A DNA stretch of 9,834 nucleotides from Bryobacterales bacterium (GTDB lineage: Bacteria > Acidobacteriota > Terriglobia > Bryobacterales > Bryobacteraceae). Shown here one piece after another: positions 1-6,029 of this stretch (position 1 is the first letter of the stretch; each line of letters begins with the position of its first letter). The stretch spans positions 1 to 9,834 of the forward strand of contig JANXQZ010001178.1 of NCBI GenBank assembly GCA_025353235.1, written 5' to 3'. Position numbers and translations under genes: made by a program. The notes beneath the pieces are model-generated. The model ran no database searches. It was not told the DNA's origin and saw only the letters and a list, made by a program, of their open reading frames with translations.

Positions 1-1
1 C

Positions 2-706
2 TTGCAGGCCAAGGTACCCGACGCCCCAGTGGACGCCTACAACATCGTTGCGGAGATCCCGGGCACGACGAAGAAAGACGAGGTCGTAATGGTGGGCGCG
101 CACTTCGATTCGTGGCACAGCGGCACCGGGGCCACCGATAATGCCAGTGGCAGCGCGGTGATGATGGAGGTGGTTCGGATTCTGAAGTCACTCGATCTGA
201 AGATGGATCGAACCATCCGTATCGCGCTGTGGAGCGGCGAGGAGCAAGGTTTGCTTGGATCCAAAGCTTACGTGCGCGAACATTTCGCCGACCCCAAAAC
301 CATGAAGACCACCCAAGCGCACAACAACTTCGCAGGCTACTTTAATCTAGACAACGGCAGCGGCAAGATTCGAGGCGTTTACCTGCAGCAGCACGATGCG
401 ATGCGGCCGCTATTCGAGCAGTGGCTGGCCCCGTTCCGCGACCTAGGCGTCACCACGATCAGCATTCGCAACACGGGAGGAACGGACCACTTATCGTTCG
501 ATGCGGTGGGGCTGCCAGGCTTCCAATTCATCCAGGACCCGCTCGACTACATGACCGTGACGCACCACTCGAATATGGACGTATACGATCACGCTCAAGC
601 GGGCGACTTAATGCAAGCCTCAGCGGTGATCGCGACGTGCGTGTATGAGGCCGCGACCCGACCTGATAAGCTGCCGCGAAAACCGTTGCCCAAGGCGGGA
701 TTGTAG
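2..706 (+). CDS. M28-family zinc peptidase, carboxypeptidase Q-like (5' partial)
   Basis: This is the C-terminal catalytic part of a co-catalytic di-zinc exopeptidase; the reading frame is open at the left edge, so the true start lies outside the window. Numbering from base 2, the expected M28 metal ligands are visible in order: H34 in GAHFDSW, D46 in ATDNASG, the E80-E81 pair in WSGEEQG (catalytic base and ligand), D117 in NLDNGSG and H189 in THHSNMD. The [13 protein letters not shown] stretch is typical of the plasma glutamate carboxypeptidase / carboxypeptidase Q branch, which removes N-terminal or dipeptide residues and is usually exported; the exported location is family knowledge, since the signal peptide is not in view. 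The protein ends with a short proline- and lysine-rich tail. The next gene is convergent, 19 bases away, and no convincing terminator hairpin lies between them. The family call is strong; the exact substrate cannot be read from the sequence. Confidence 0.93.
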   Translation: MQAKVPDAPVDAYNIVAEIPGTTKKDEVVMVGAHFDSWHSGTGATDNASGSAVMMEVVRILKSLDLKMDRTIRIALWSGEEQGLLGSKAYVREHFADPKTMKTTQAHNNFAGYFNLDNGSGKIRGVYLQQHDAMRPLFEQWLAPFRDLGVTTISIRNTGGTDHLSFDAVGLPGFQFIQDPLDYMTVTHHSNMDVYDHAQAGDLMQASAVIATCVYEAATRPDKLPRKPLPKAGL

Positions 707-725
707 CCGGGAGTTGGCTGACTAG

Positions 726-1055
726 CTACATCAGTCCAGAAGCTTTCAGAGCTTTGATAATCGCGGCGTCTTTCATTTCCTTTTCTGTTTTCTTGACGAT
801 GCCAAGTGTGCTGTACTCGCTGCCGATATGAAGTTTGAAAGTCATATTCAGAGCTTCGCCTTCCGGCTTGCCGTCGATTACGAAGTCAGCTTTCTTTCCT
901 CCGTCCATCTTGGGAGCCCAGATCTTGTCATCAACTTTCTTTAAGGCTGGGCAACCGAGCAGCTTCGCCGCCTTTGAAGCGTTGACAAAGGCAGACTGCA
1001 AGTCTTTGGCGGTAGCGGCTGTGGCAAGAATGCCTTCGGATTTCTTGAGTTTCAT
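726..1055 (-). CDS. Small lysine-rich protein of unknown function (109 aa)
   Basis: I do not recognise the family. The gene is supported by a perfect Shine-Dalgarno AGGAGG (1060-1065 on the minus strand) four bases before the ATG, and by ordinary protein-like composition. The product has 20 lysines and no arginine in 109 residues, so it is basic. It has no signal peptide and no hydrophobic membrane segment. The first part (about residues 10-35) is alanine-rich and probably helical; the middle (about 45-85) alternates polar and hydrophobic residues with glycines, consistent with beta strands; the end (about 88-107) is again helical and lysine-rich. A single cysteine sits at residue 35. It stands alone, convergent with the M28 peptidase and just downstream of a decayed argG fragment on the same strand. 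Its lysine-only basic composition and AAG/AAA-rich codons differ from the arginine-using neighbours and may point to a separate origin. It is probably cytoplasmic; no function is proposed. Confidence 0.8.
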   Translation of the reverse strand: MKLKKSEGILATAATAKDLQSAFVNASKAAKLLGCPALKKVDDKIWAPKMDGGKKADFVIDGKPEGEALNMTFKLHIGSEYSTLGIVKKTEKEMKDAAIIKALKASGLM

Positions 1056-1056
1056 A

Positions 1057-1074
1057 GAACCTCCTGGCAGGTTC
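1057..1074 (-). promoter_or_regulatory. Inverted repeat overlapping the Shine-Dalgarno of the 109-aa gene
   Basis: On the minus strand the sequence reads GAACCT, six loop bases (GCCAGG), AGGTTC, just before the ATG at 1055. The two arms are perfect 6-bp complements. The Shine-Dalgarno AGGAGG consists of the last three loop bases and the first three bases of the 3' arm, so folding of the leader would partly hide it. A translational control role is inference; the stem is short and could be fortuitous. Confidence 0.5.
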
Positions 1075-1104
1075 CTCGTAGGCTATCACAATCTAGCTTC
1101 TCTT

Positions 1105-1381
1105 TCATTTATCCTGCTCCTTAGCGGGTCCGAGCAGGCTCAACCCTTCGAAAGTCTGCGGGGCCAGCCGCCCGGCCGCTGCGTAGACAAACAGCTTGGA
1201 CCGGCTGTCGGTTATATCCAGATTGCGCATCGTCAGCTGCCCGATGCGGTCTTGCGGGGTGAATTAGCCTTCGATTTTCTCCATCGTCAGCCGTTCGGGC
1301 GCGTAGGCCAGGTTCGGACTCTCCGTGTTTAAAATCGCAATAGTCGTTTCCGCGTCGCAGTTCCAGCGTCACCTCGGATGC
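1105..1381 (-). pseudogene. argG: Decayed C-terminal fragment of argininosuccinate synthase (argG)
   Basis: Reading leftward from about 1381, the minus strand encodes EVTLELRRGNDY, nearly identical to the same segment of the ArgG subgroup typified by E. coli. The frame then slips by one extra base at about 1337-1340. In the new frame it continues ILNTESPNLAYAPERLTMEK, IEG, an in-frame TAA at about 1262-1264, and then [19 protein letters not shown], followed by a tail that ends in [18 protein letters not shown] and a TGA at 1105-1107. These match the ArgG C-terminal order ([39 protein letters not shown]) from memory of the family. At least one frameshift and one nonsense codon, plus the lack of the ATP- and citrulline-binding N-terminal domains, make it non-functional as a synthase. 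Faint similarity further upstream (LLQ, QAL, RD-L, about 1440-1515) suggests the fragment was once longer. An intact copy would have to exist elsewhere for arginine synthesis. Confidence 0.88.
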
Positions 1382-1743
1382 GTCATGAGCGGGACCGGGA
1401 GGATCTGGGAACGCAAGTTTCTGGGTTTCGACTAACGCCCGCGAAGCGCATCGAGATCGCGTCGGAGAGCCTGGACCGACTTAAAACGAAAGTGCGGCAC
1501 CTGCAGCAGTGGTTTGGGCGGACGTGGCCATAAATAGTAATTGCCGCTAAAATGTAGGTCTTGGATTCAAGCGAACTTCTTATCTTTAGTCTTCGTTCTA
1601 TATATTGGATACCGGCGAGGGGTTCGGCGGGAAATTTGGACGGGAGATAAGACGGAAAGATGGCCTCGGCCGCACAAGTTGCAGTTTTTTCCCAGGCGCA
1701 TTTCAACTGGGCGCAATCTGACGCCGCTCGTGGCGAGTACAGG
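1382..1743. other. Non-coding stretch between the argG remnant and the sigma-factor gene
   Basis: No open frame here has a plausible start, Shine-Dalgarno and protein-like composition. The left third (to about 1515) may hold more degraded argG sequence in broken frames on the minus strand. The right part contains an AT-rich patch (about 1573-1606) that looks like the promoter of the sigma-factor operon. An in-frame ATG at 1660 would extend the sigma factor N-terminally by 28 residues, but those residues do not look like part of the sigma fold. Confidence 0.6.
1573..1606 (+). promoter_or_regulatory. Candidate ECF-type promoter of the sigma-factor operon
   Basis: GAACTT at 1573-1578 is followed, after 16 bases, by GTTCTA at 1595-1600. 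This resembles the GAAC...TC-type -35/-10 pair used by many ECF sigma factors. An overlapping TATATT at 1601-1606 could instead act as a housekeeping -10, though I see no good -35 for it. Placement about 140 bases before the likely sigma start would allow autoregulation, which is common for ECF operons. The call rests on pattern alone. Confidence 0.35.
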
Positions 1744-2325
1744 ATGACAGGCACCTCCTTAGACGCGGACGCCGAGCTTGTGGAGAGATGTCTCAGCGGT
1801 CATGAGACCGCCTGGGAGGATCTCGTGAGAGCGCAGACCCGCCGCGTGTACTCCATTTGCTACCGTTTCACCAGCAGCGACTCGGAGGCGCAAGACCTGA
1901 CCCAGGAAGTATTTCTCCGGGTCTTCAAGAATTTGAAAAGTTTCCGGGCTGGCGAGGGGTCTTTTACTGTGTGGTTGAGCCGCCTCACGAGGAATCTGCT
2001 GATCGATCATTATCGGCGAACCCGGCTGGACCGGGTGACGGATTCGATTGAAGACCAGGCGCCCATGCTGGAAGAAAAGACGGCCATGATGTCGCGAACC
2101 GACGGAATGCTGGCGGGTCGCGAGGCGAGCGAGTTGCTGCAGAGGGCGCTCCAGAAATTATCGCCGGAGCTGCGCGAGACGGTGATCCTCCGGGATTTGG
2201 AAGAGCTGGAGTACCGCGAGGTTGCCCAGGTTCTCAATGTTCCCGAAGGAACGGTGAAGTCCCGGCTGAACCGAGGGCGGGCGGAATTGGCCCGAGTGCT
2301 CAAGCGTCAGAATATACGACTATGA
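1744..2325 (+). CDS. ECF-family RNA polymerase sigma factor (sigma-70 group 4)
   Basis: The 193-residue product directs RNA polymerase to a dedicated promoter set. Region 2 spans about residues 24-92, with DLTQEVFLRVF at 51-61 (core binding and -10 melting) and the WLSRLTRNLLIDHYRR segment at 77-92. Region 4 spans about 132-185, with LSPELRETVILRD followed by the helix-turn-helix YREVAQVLNVPEGTVKSRL (157-175) that reads the -35 element. A variable acidic linker lies between them, and there is no region 1 or 3, as expected for ECF factors. I chose the ATG at 1744 because the sigma fold begins directly after it and the length fits the family; an in-frame ATG at 1660 (221 aa) is possible, and neither start has a strong Shine-Dalgarno. 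The stop overlaps the anti-sigma start (ATGA), implying translational coupling. The class is certain; the target regulon is not visible, though self-regulation is likely. Confidence 0.95.
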   Translation: MTGTSLDADAELVERCLSGHETAWEDLVRAQTRRVYSICYRFTSSDSEAQDLTQEVFLRVFKNLKSFRAGEGSFTVWLSRLTRNLLIDHYRRTRLDRVTDSIEDQAPMLEEKTAMMSRTDGMLAGREASELLQRALQKLSPELRETVILRDLEELEYREVAQVLNVPEGTVKSRLNRGRAELARVLKRQNIRL

Positions 2326-2906
2326 CTTGCGCGGAATTAGATCTTCTACTTTGCGACTACGTGGACGGCACGCTCCACGGTTCGGCGAAGTCCGCGCTCG
2401 AAGAGCACCTGGCTGGCTGCTCTGCGTGCTCCGAACTGGTTCAGGATATCTCGGGAGCGATGGATTTTATAGATCGGGCTGCCGAGGTGGAGCCTCCGCC
2501 CGAGCTGATGACGCGCATCCTGCATGAAATCCCGTATGTCCGCCAACCCAGGTGGCGCCGGATGTTTGGGGGTTGGTTTGAATCGATTCTTCAACCTCGG
2601 TACGTGATGGGAATGGCAATGACGCTGGTCTCGTTTTCGATGATCGCCCGCTATTCTCCTATGACCGTGCGGCAGTTGCGGCCCGCTGATTTGGACCCGG
2701 TGAAGATCTGGGTGTCGGTGGACGACCGTGCCCACCGAAGCTGGGATCGGGCTGTGAAGTACTACGAAAATCTCCGGTGGGTGCTGGAATTGCAATCGCG
2801 CCTGAAAGAGTGGACGGACCAGGAACAAGAACTGCAAAAGAACGCTCCGGCAGCGGGAACCGGGGACGTTCCCGTTAAAAACAAGGTTGGGAGCAACAAG
2901 AAGTAG
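2322..2906 (+). CDS. Zinc-finger anti-sigma factor, single-pass membrane protein
   Basis: The 194-residue product is the likely inhibitor of the sigma factor encoded just upstream. Its N-terminus carries the zinc-binding anti-sigma signature: C3, then H29-x3-C33-x2-C36 within a helical domain (residues 1-55) that normally wraps the sigma factor. A basic stretch (about 74-80, rich in R and W) precedes a moderately hydrophobic segment at about 94-109 (YVMGMAMTLVSFSMIA), taken as the membrane span with the N-terminus inside. The remaining 85 residues would lie outside the cytoplasmic membrane and end in a charged, helical, possibly coiled tail (about 145-175). The ATG overlaps the sigma stop by four bases. 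The membrane span is weaker than usual because it contains several methionines and serines. Release of the sigma by proteolysis or by zinc/thiol chemistry are both known for the family; the sequence does not decide between them. Confidence 0.9.
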   Translation: MTCAELDLLLCDYVDGTLHGSAKSALEEHLAGCSACSELVQDISGAMDFIDRAAEVEPPPELMTRILHEIPYVRQPRWRRMFGGWFESILQPRYVMGMAMTLVSFSMIARYSPMTVRQLRPADLDPVKIWVSVDDRAHRSWDRAVKYYENLRWVLELQSRLKEWTDQEQELQKNAPAAGTGDVPVKNKVGSNKK

Positions 2907-2928
2907 CGCCATACTTTCAATCAGGCGC

Positions 2929-2940
2929 AGGAAAGGGAAG
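2929..2940 (+). promoter_or_regulatory. Strong purine-rich ribosome binding site
   Basis: AGGAAAGGGAAG ends four bases before the ATG at 2945. It contains two Shine-Dalgarno-like cores and fixes the start of the B-box protein. The 38-base gap after the anti-sigma gene shows no terminator, so the operon probably reads through. Confidence 0.6.
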
Positions 2941-2944
2941 AACC

Positions 2945-3688
2945 ATGAATTGCATTAATCATCCAGATACTCCGGCGGCTGCCTTTTGCCGAACTTGCGG
3001 CAAGGCGCTCTGTCCGGCATGCGAACGGCCAGCGCAGGGCACGATTTTTTGCGCGGAGCACGTCCCTGTAACGCCCCTATCGCCGCCTGTTGGCGCACAA
3101 CCCGGCTTTCAGCCAGGTTATGCCGGCACCTCGCCTTATACCGCCCCTGCCGGCGTTCCAACCGGGGTTGTTGCCGACCCCGGAGCTTCGCCAGGACTCG
3201 CCTTCGTGCTCGGCTTAGTTCCAGGCGTGGGAGCGATCTATAACGGCCAGTATGTGAAGGGCTTGGTGCATGTGGTCATCCTGGGCGTGCTGATCAGCAT
3301 CGTCAGCTCGGACTCGGTGCACGACATGGCGCCGCTGTTCGGAATGCTTATTGGCGTGTGGGTGTTCTACATGGCGTTCGAGGCGTATCACACGGCCCGC
3401 AGGCGTCAAATGGGTCATGTAGTGGATGAATTCTCAAGCATCGTGCCCTTGCGCGGGCGGCCTTCCCGCTTTCCCGTGGGACCTGTGATGCTGATTGCAA
3501 TCGGCGTCCTTTTCTTGTTAAATACGCTTGAGCTGGTGCGCTTTTCGCAGTTAATCCGTTATTGGCCGGTGGCGCTGATCGTGCTCGGCGCGTACATGTT
3601 GTACGAACGCCTGACTCCCGTTGGGAGCGCGGAATCCCCCGGCACTCCCGTTTATCCGGAGGGCAGCCATGAACGTAGTCAACTCTGA
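2945..3688 (+). CDS. B-box zinc finger / TM2 / LiaI-like integral membrane protein
   Basis: The 247-residue protein has three modules. Residues 3-39 form a B-box-type zinc finger with the full ligand set C3, H6, C15, C18, C23, C26, C36 and H39. A proline- and glycine-rich linker (about 41-80) follows. Residues 83-150 carry a TM2-like pair of membrane segments with the motif PGVGAIYNGQYVKG (93-106). Residues 179-223 form a further membrane hairpin with the LiaI/LiaF-type pattern GP-hydrophobic-G and RYWPVALIVLG. B-box fingers in bacteria are found on membrane proteins and are thought to mediate protein contacts rather than DNA binding. Position straight after the anti-sigma gene suggests a role in sensing or transmitting envelope stress; this is inference. 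The C-terminal tail is short and polar. The last 20 bases overlap the next gene. Confidence 0.85.
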   Translation: MNCINHPDTPAAAFCRTCGKALCPACERPAQGTIFCAEHVPVTPLSPPVGAQPGFQPGYAGTSPYTAPAGVPTGVVADPGASPGLAFVLGLVPGVGAIYNGQYVKGLVHVVILGVLISIVSSDSVHDMAPLFGMLIGVWVFYMAFEAYHTARRRQMGHVVDEFSSIVPLRGRPSRFPVGPVMLIAIGVLFLLNTLELVRFSQLIRYWPVALIVLGAYMLYERLTPVGSAESPGTPVYPEGSHERSQL

Positions 3689-3902
3689 TCTGATTCAGGC
3701 GATTCGCGGACCGCTCATGCTGATCACTCTGGGAGTGCTGATGGTGCTCGATTACTTCCAGGGCGTCAGCTTCACCAACCGCACTTGGCCAATTTTGCTG
3801 ATCGTGTTTGGACTTCTGAAATTGCTGGAGAAGTCGTTGACTCGGGTGCCGGTTGAACCGGTTTACTATCCTGGACCGGCGCCGGGAGGGCGACCGCAAT
3901 GA
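3669..3902 (+). CDS. Small LiaI/LiaF-TM-like membrane protein (77 aa)
   Basis: The 77-residue protein is almost entirely one membrane hairpin. Residues 14-30 (GPLMLITLGVLMVLDYF) and 40-53 (WPILLIVFGLLKLL) are the two hydrophobic segments, joined by a short polar turn, and a proline-rich tail follows. The pattern matches the LiaI/LiaF transmembrane domain (the DUF5668-like group). An in-frame start at 3621 exists, but the ATG at 3669 is preferred because GGAGGG lies five bases upstream and the fold begins right after it. The start overlaps the end of the B-box gene by 20 bases, and the stop overlaps the next ATG (ATGA), so translation of all three is probably coupled. It resembles the C-terminal hairpin of the preceding protein and the N-terminal hairpin of the following one. 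LiaF-type proteins are known to regulate cell-envelope stress responses in Gram-positives; the role here is inferred. Confidence 0.82.
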   Translation: MNVVNSDLIQAIRGPLMLITLGVLMVLDYFQGVSFTNRTWPILLIVFGLLKLLEKSLTRVPVEPVYYPGPAPGGRPQ

Positions 3903-5293
3903 GAAGAGCTTCCGTCATCGCACCGCTGCTGCTGATCCTTTTGGGACTGGCCTTTCTGGTCCACAATGTATGGCCCGAGGTCCCGGTAACGGAGATGGTG
4001 GCGCGTTACTGGCCCTTCTTGCTGATCGCATGGGGAGGACTCCGGCTAATCGAGATTCTGGTTTGGGCAGCGACATCGAAGCCGCTTCCGAGAAGCGGAA
4101 TTTCAGGCGGGGAATGGGTGCTGGTAATTTTCCTGTGCCTATTTGGATCGGGAGTCTATGCGGCACGGCATTACTCGCCGTGGTTTGCGAACGGAAGATC
4201 GCTGCGCAGCTTAGTGGTCAATATGGGGGAATCGTACGACTACACGGTGGCACCCATCTCGCGAACTACGGAGAGGCCGCCTCGCGTGGTGATCGAGAAC
4301 TTTCGGGGCAACGCTAGAATCACGGGCTCCGATGGCGACAAGGTTGTAGTTAGCGGAACAAAAAGGATCCGTGCTTTCCAACAGGCCGACGCCGACAAAG
4401 CGGACAAGCAAACTCAGTTGGAGCTGGTAAACCAGGGCGACGAGATCATCGTTCGGACCAACCAGGATCGCTTGAACGACGATATGCGGGCCTCCTCGGA
4501 TCTCGAAATTTCGGTGCCTAGGGGTGCCAGCGTGGAAGCGCACGGCCGCTACGGGGATTTCGACATTCGCGATATAACAGGCAGCGTCGATATCAATAGC
4601 GACAATGCGGGCGTGAGGCTGGATGGCATCGGCGGGAATGTCCGGATCGAAGTTCGCAAGAGCGATCTCGTGAGAGTCACCGCAATCAAGGGCACCGTGG
4701 ATCTGAAAGGGCGCGGGCAGGCGGTCGAGTTGCAAAATGTGGAGGGGGCGGTGACCATCAACGGTGACTTCCTGGGCCAAGTGCAACTGCGCAACCTTGC
4801 GCAGCCGCTTCGCTGGGAGGGCGCGCACACGGATCTGCAGTTTGAGAGGCTGGGCGGCCAGTTGCACATGGGGCCGGGCGAGTTCACCGCGAACAATATT
4901 AGCGGCCCGATACGGCTGATCTCCAGGGCTCGGGACGTGCAGATTACTGATTTTACGCAATCGCTCGAGATGGAGCTGGATCGCGGAGATATCGAATTGC
5001 GACCGGGCAAGGCGGCGCTTCCGAAGATTGATGTGCGGACGAAGTCGGGCGATATCGATTTGGCTATTCCGCCAGGGTCGAAGTTTGAGCTGAGGCTATC
5101 GACTGGCAAGGGCGAAATTCATAATGAATATGGCGAGCCGCTGAGAGTGGATGAAGAGCATCGGGGCGGGATGATTAGCGGGTCTATGGGAACGGGTCCT
5201 CAACTGCGGTTGGAGACGGGGCGGGGGTCGGTGACGGCTCGTAAGGCTTCTGGTACGGATGCCGAAACTGAACTGAAAGTGGAGAAGCAGTAG
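3899..5293 (+). CDS. LiaF-TM / DUF4097 beta-repeat membrane protein
   Basis: The 464-residue protein begins with a LiaF-type hairpin (about residues 8-24 and 37-57, with the motif RYWPFLLIAWGG) and has a third membrane segment at about 73-90. The rest (about 125-450) is a long DUF4097-type adhesin-like or 'toastrack' beta domain, rich in short strands with glycine/aspartate turns such as VVIENFRGNARITG, YGDFDIRDITGSVDI, GDIELRPG and KSGDIDLAIPPGSKF. The ectodomain is predicted to lie outside the cytoplasmic membrane, followed by a polar, charged C-terminal tail. A GGGAGGG Shine-Dalgarno sits eight bases before the ATG, which overlaps the previous stop. DUF4097 proteins often accompany LiaF, PspC and sigma/anti-sigma systems. 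It is therefore the best candidate for the module's outward-facing sensor or effector, though that is inference. The N-terminal polarity and domain order are clear; the ligand, if any, is unknown. Confidence 0.87.
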   Translation: MRRASVIAPLLLILLGLAFLVHNVWPEVPVTEMVARYWPFLLIAWGGLRLIEILVWAATSKPLPRSGISGGEWVLVIFLCLFGSGVYAARHYSPWFANGRSLRSLVVNMGESYDYTVAPISRTTERPPRVVIENFRGNARITGSDGDKVVVSGTKRIRAFQQADADKADKQTQLELVNQGDEIIVRTNQDRLNDDMRASSDLEISVPRGASVEAHGRYGDFDIRDITGSVDINSDNAGVRLDGIGGNVRIEVRKSDLVRVTAIKGTVDLKGRGQAVELQNVEGAVTINGDFLGQVQLRNLAQPLRWEGAHTDLQFERLGGQLHMGPGEFTANNISGPIRLISRARDVQITDFTQSLEMELDRGDIELRPGKAALPKIDVRTKSGDIDLAIPPGSKFELRLSTGKGEIHNEYGEPLRVDEEHRGGMISGSMGTGPQLRLETGRGSVTARKASGTDAETELKVEKQ

Positions 5294-5330
5294 GGCGTGA
5301 GGATGGCCCTTTAAGTGCCAGGAAGCGTGG

Positions 5331-6011
5331 GTGCGATTCTGGAAGTTAACGCTAGTTGTATCCTTGTTGTTGCCGACAGTCAGAGCTCAAGAGACGAACT
5401 CGGCGGATCGGGCGGCTGTTAGCACGACATCGACGCCCAGTGCCACCCGCAAGGATTGGCTTGGCGACAAGGTTCTTTCCGTCTTGGGTCCCGCCAAGCC
5501 AACACCGTTGTCGGAGAAGGCTCGGTTCCAGCTTTATGTATCCGATGCGATTGGGCCTTTGTCGATCCTTGGCGAAGCAGCGGGGGCGGGAATCGGTCAA
5601 TGGGCGAACACTCCGAGGGAATGGGGCCAAGGATGGGGCGCATACGGCAGGCGATTTGCCAGCAACGTTGGCTACAACGGCGTTCGCCAAACCATCAGCT
5701 ACGGGGTGGCGACAGCCTTCCACGAAGATGATCGATTCTTTAGTTCCCATGAGACCGGCGCATGGAAGCGCGCCAGGTACGCTCTCGTGAGCGCTTTCAC
5801 TGCGCGGCATCGAGACGGAAGCAGGGCTTTTTCGGTATCGAGCTTCACGGCTATTGTAGGAGCTGGCACTGCGGCGAGCATATGGGGCCCACCAAGTTAT
5901 AAAGGGATCGGGAATATCGGTAAGAACGCCGGTATAAGTTTCGCGACCACGGCTGGGTTGAATGTATTCCGGGAATTTCTGCCGGACCTTCTGCATCGGC
6001 CTAGAAATTAG
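5331..6011 (+). CDS. Secreted or membrane-associated protein of unknown function (226 aa)
   Basis: I recognise this only as an Acidobacteriota-style exported hypothetical protein. A signal peptide is clear: RFWK, a hydrophobic core (residues 6-16) and a cleavage-like site at VRA|QE (19/20). A low-complexity Ser/Thr/Ala stretch (about 23-40) follows. The mature part holds several glycine- and alanine-rich, weakly hydrophobic segments (about 73-90, 164-178 and 196-212) separated by aromatic, charged blocks such as EWGQGWGAYGRRFASNVGY and FHEDDRFF. This could suit an outer-membrane or membrane-associated protein, but no catalytic motif is evident. The start is GTG at 5331, chosen because AGGAAG (5320-5325) lies five bases upstream and the signal peptide starts there. 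It follows the DUF4097 gene by 37 bases on the same strand without a visible terminator, so it may be the last gene of the sigma-factor operon. It is convergent with the next gene, 18 bases away. Confidence 0.78.
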   Translation: MRFWKLTLVVSLLLPTVRAQETNSADRAAVSTTSTPSATRKDWLGDKVLSVLGPAKPTPLSEKARFQLYVSDAIGPLSILGEAAGAGIGQWANTPREWGQGWGAYGRRFASNVGYNGVRQTISYGVATAFHEDDRFFSSHETGAWKRARYALVSAFTARHRDGSRAFSVSSFTAIVGAGTAASIWGPPSYKGIGNIGKNAGISFATTAGLNVFREFLPDLLHRPRN

Positions 6012-6029
6012 CCACGTGGCGGTGAGCAC

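Noticed and set aside
707..731. Possible terminator between the M28 peptidase and the small gene
   Set aside because: Only short imperfect pairing (GACT/AGTC) and no T-tract.
835..1332. 165-codon + strand open frame
   Set aside because: It is antisense to the well-supported 109-aa gene and the argG remnant, has no Shine-Dalgarno and no protein-like family pattern.
1660..1743. Upstream in-frame ATG that would lengthen the sigma factor by 28 residues
   Set aside because: The added residues do not belong to the sigma fold, and the 193-residue form fits the ECF family; kept only as an alternative start.
1383..1754. 123-codon minus-strand open frame upstream of the sigma gene
   Set aside because: Cysteine/serine/arginine-rich shadow composition, no ribosome site, and it covers the likely promoter.
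4211..4960. 249-codon minus-strand open frame inside the DUF4097 gene
   Set aside because: Mirror frame of a strongly supported gene; histidine/proline/arginine-rich composition typical of antisense frames in G+C-rich DNA.
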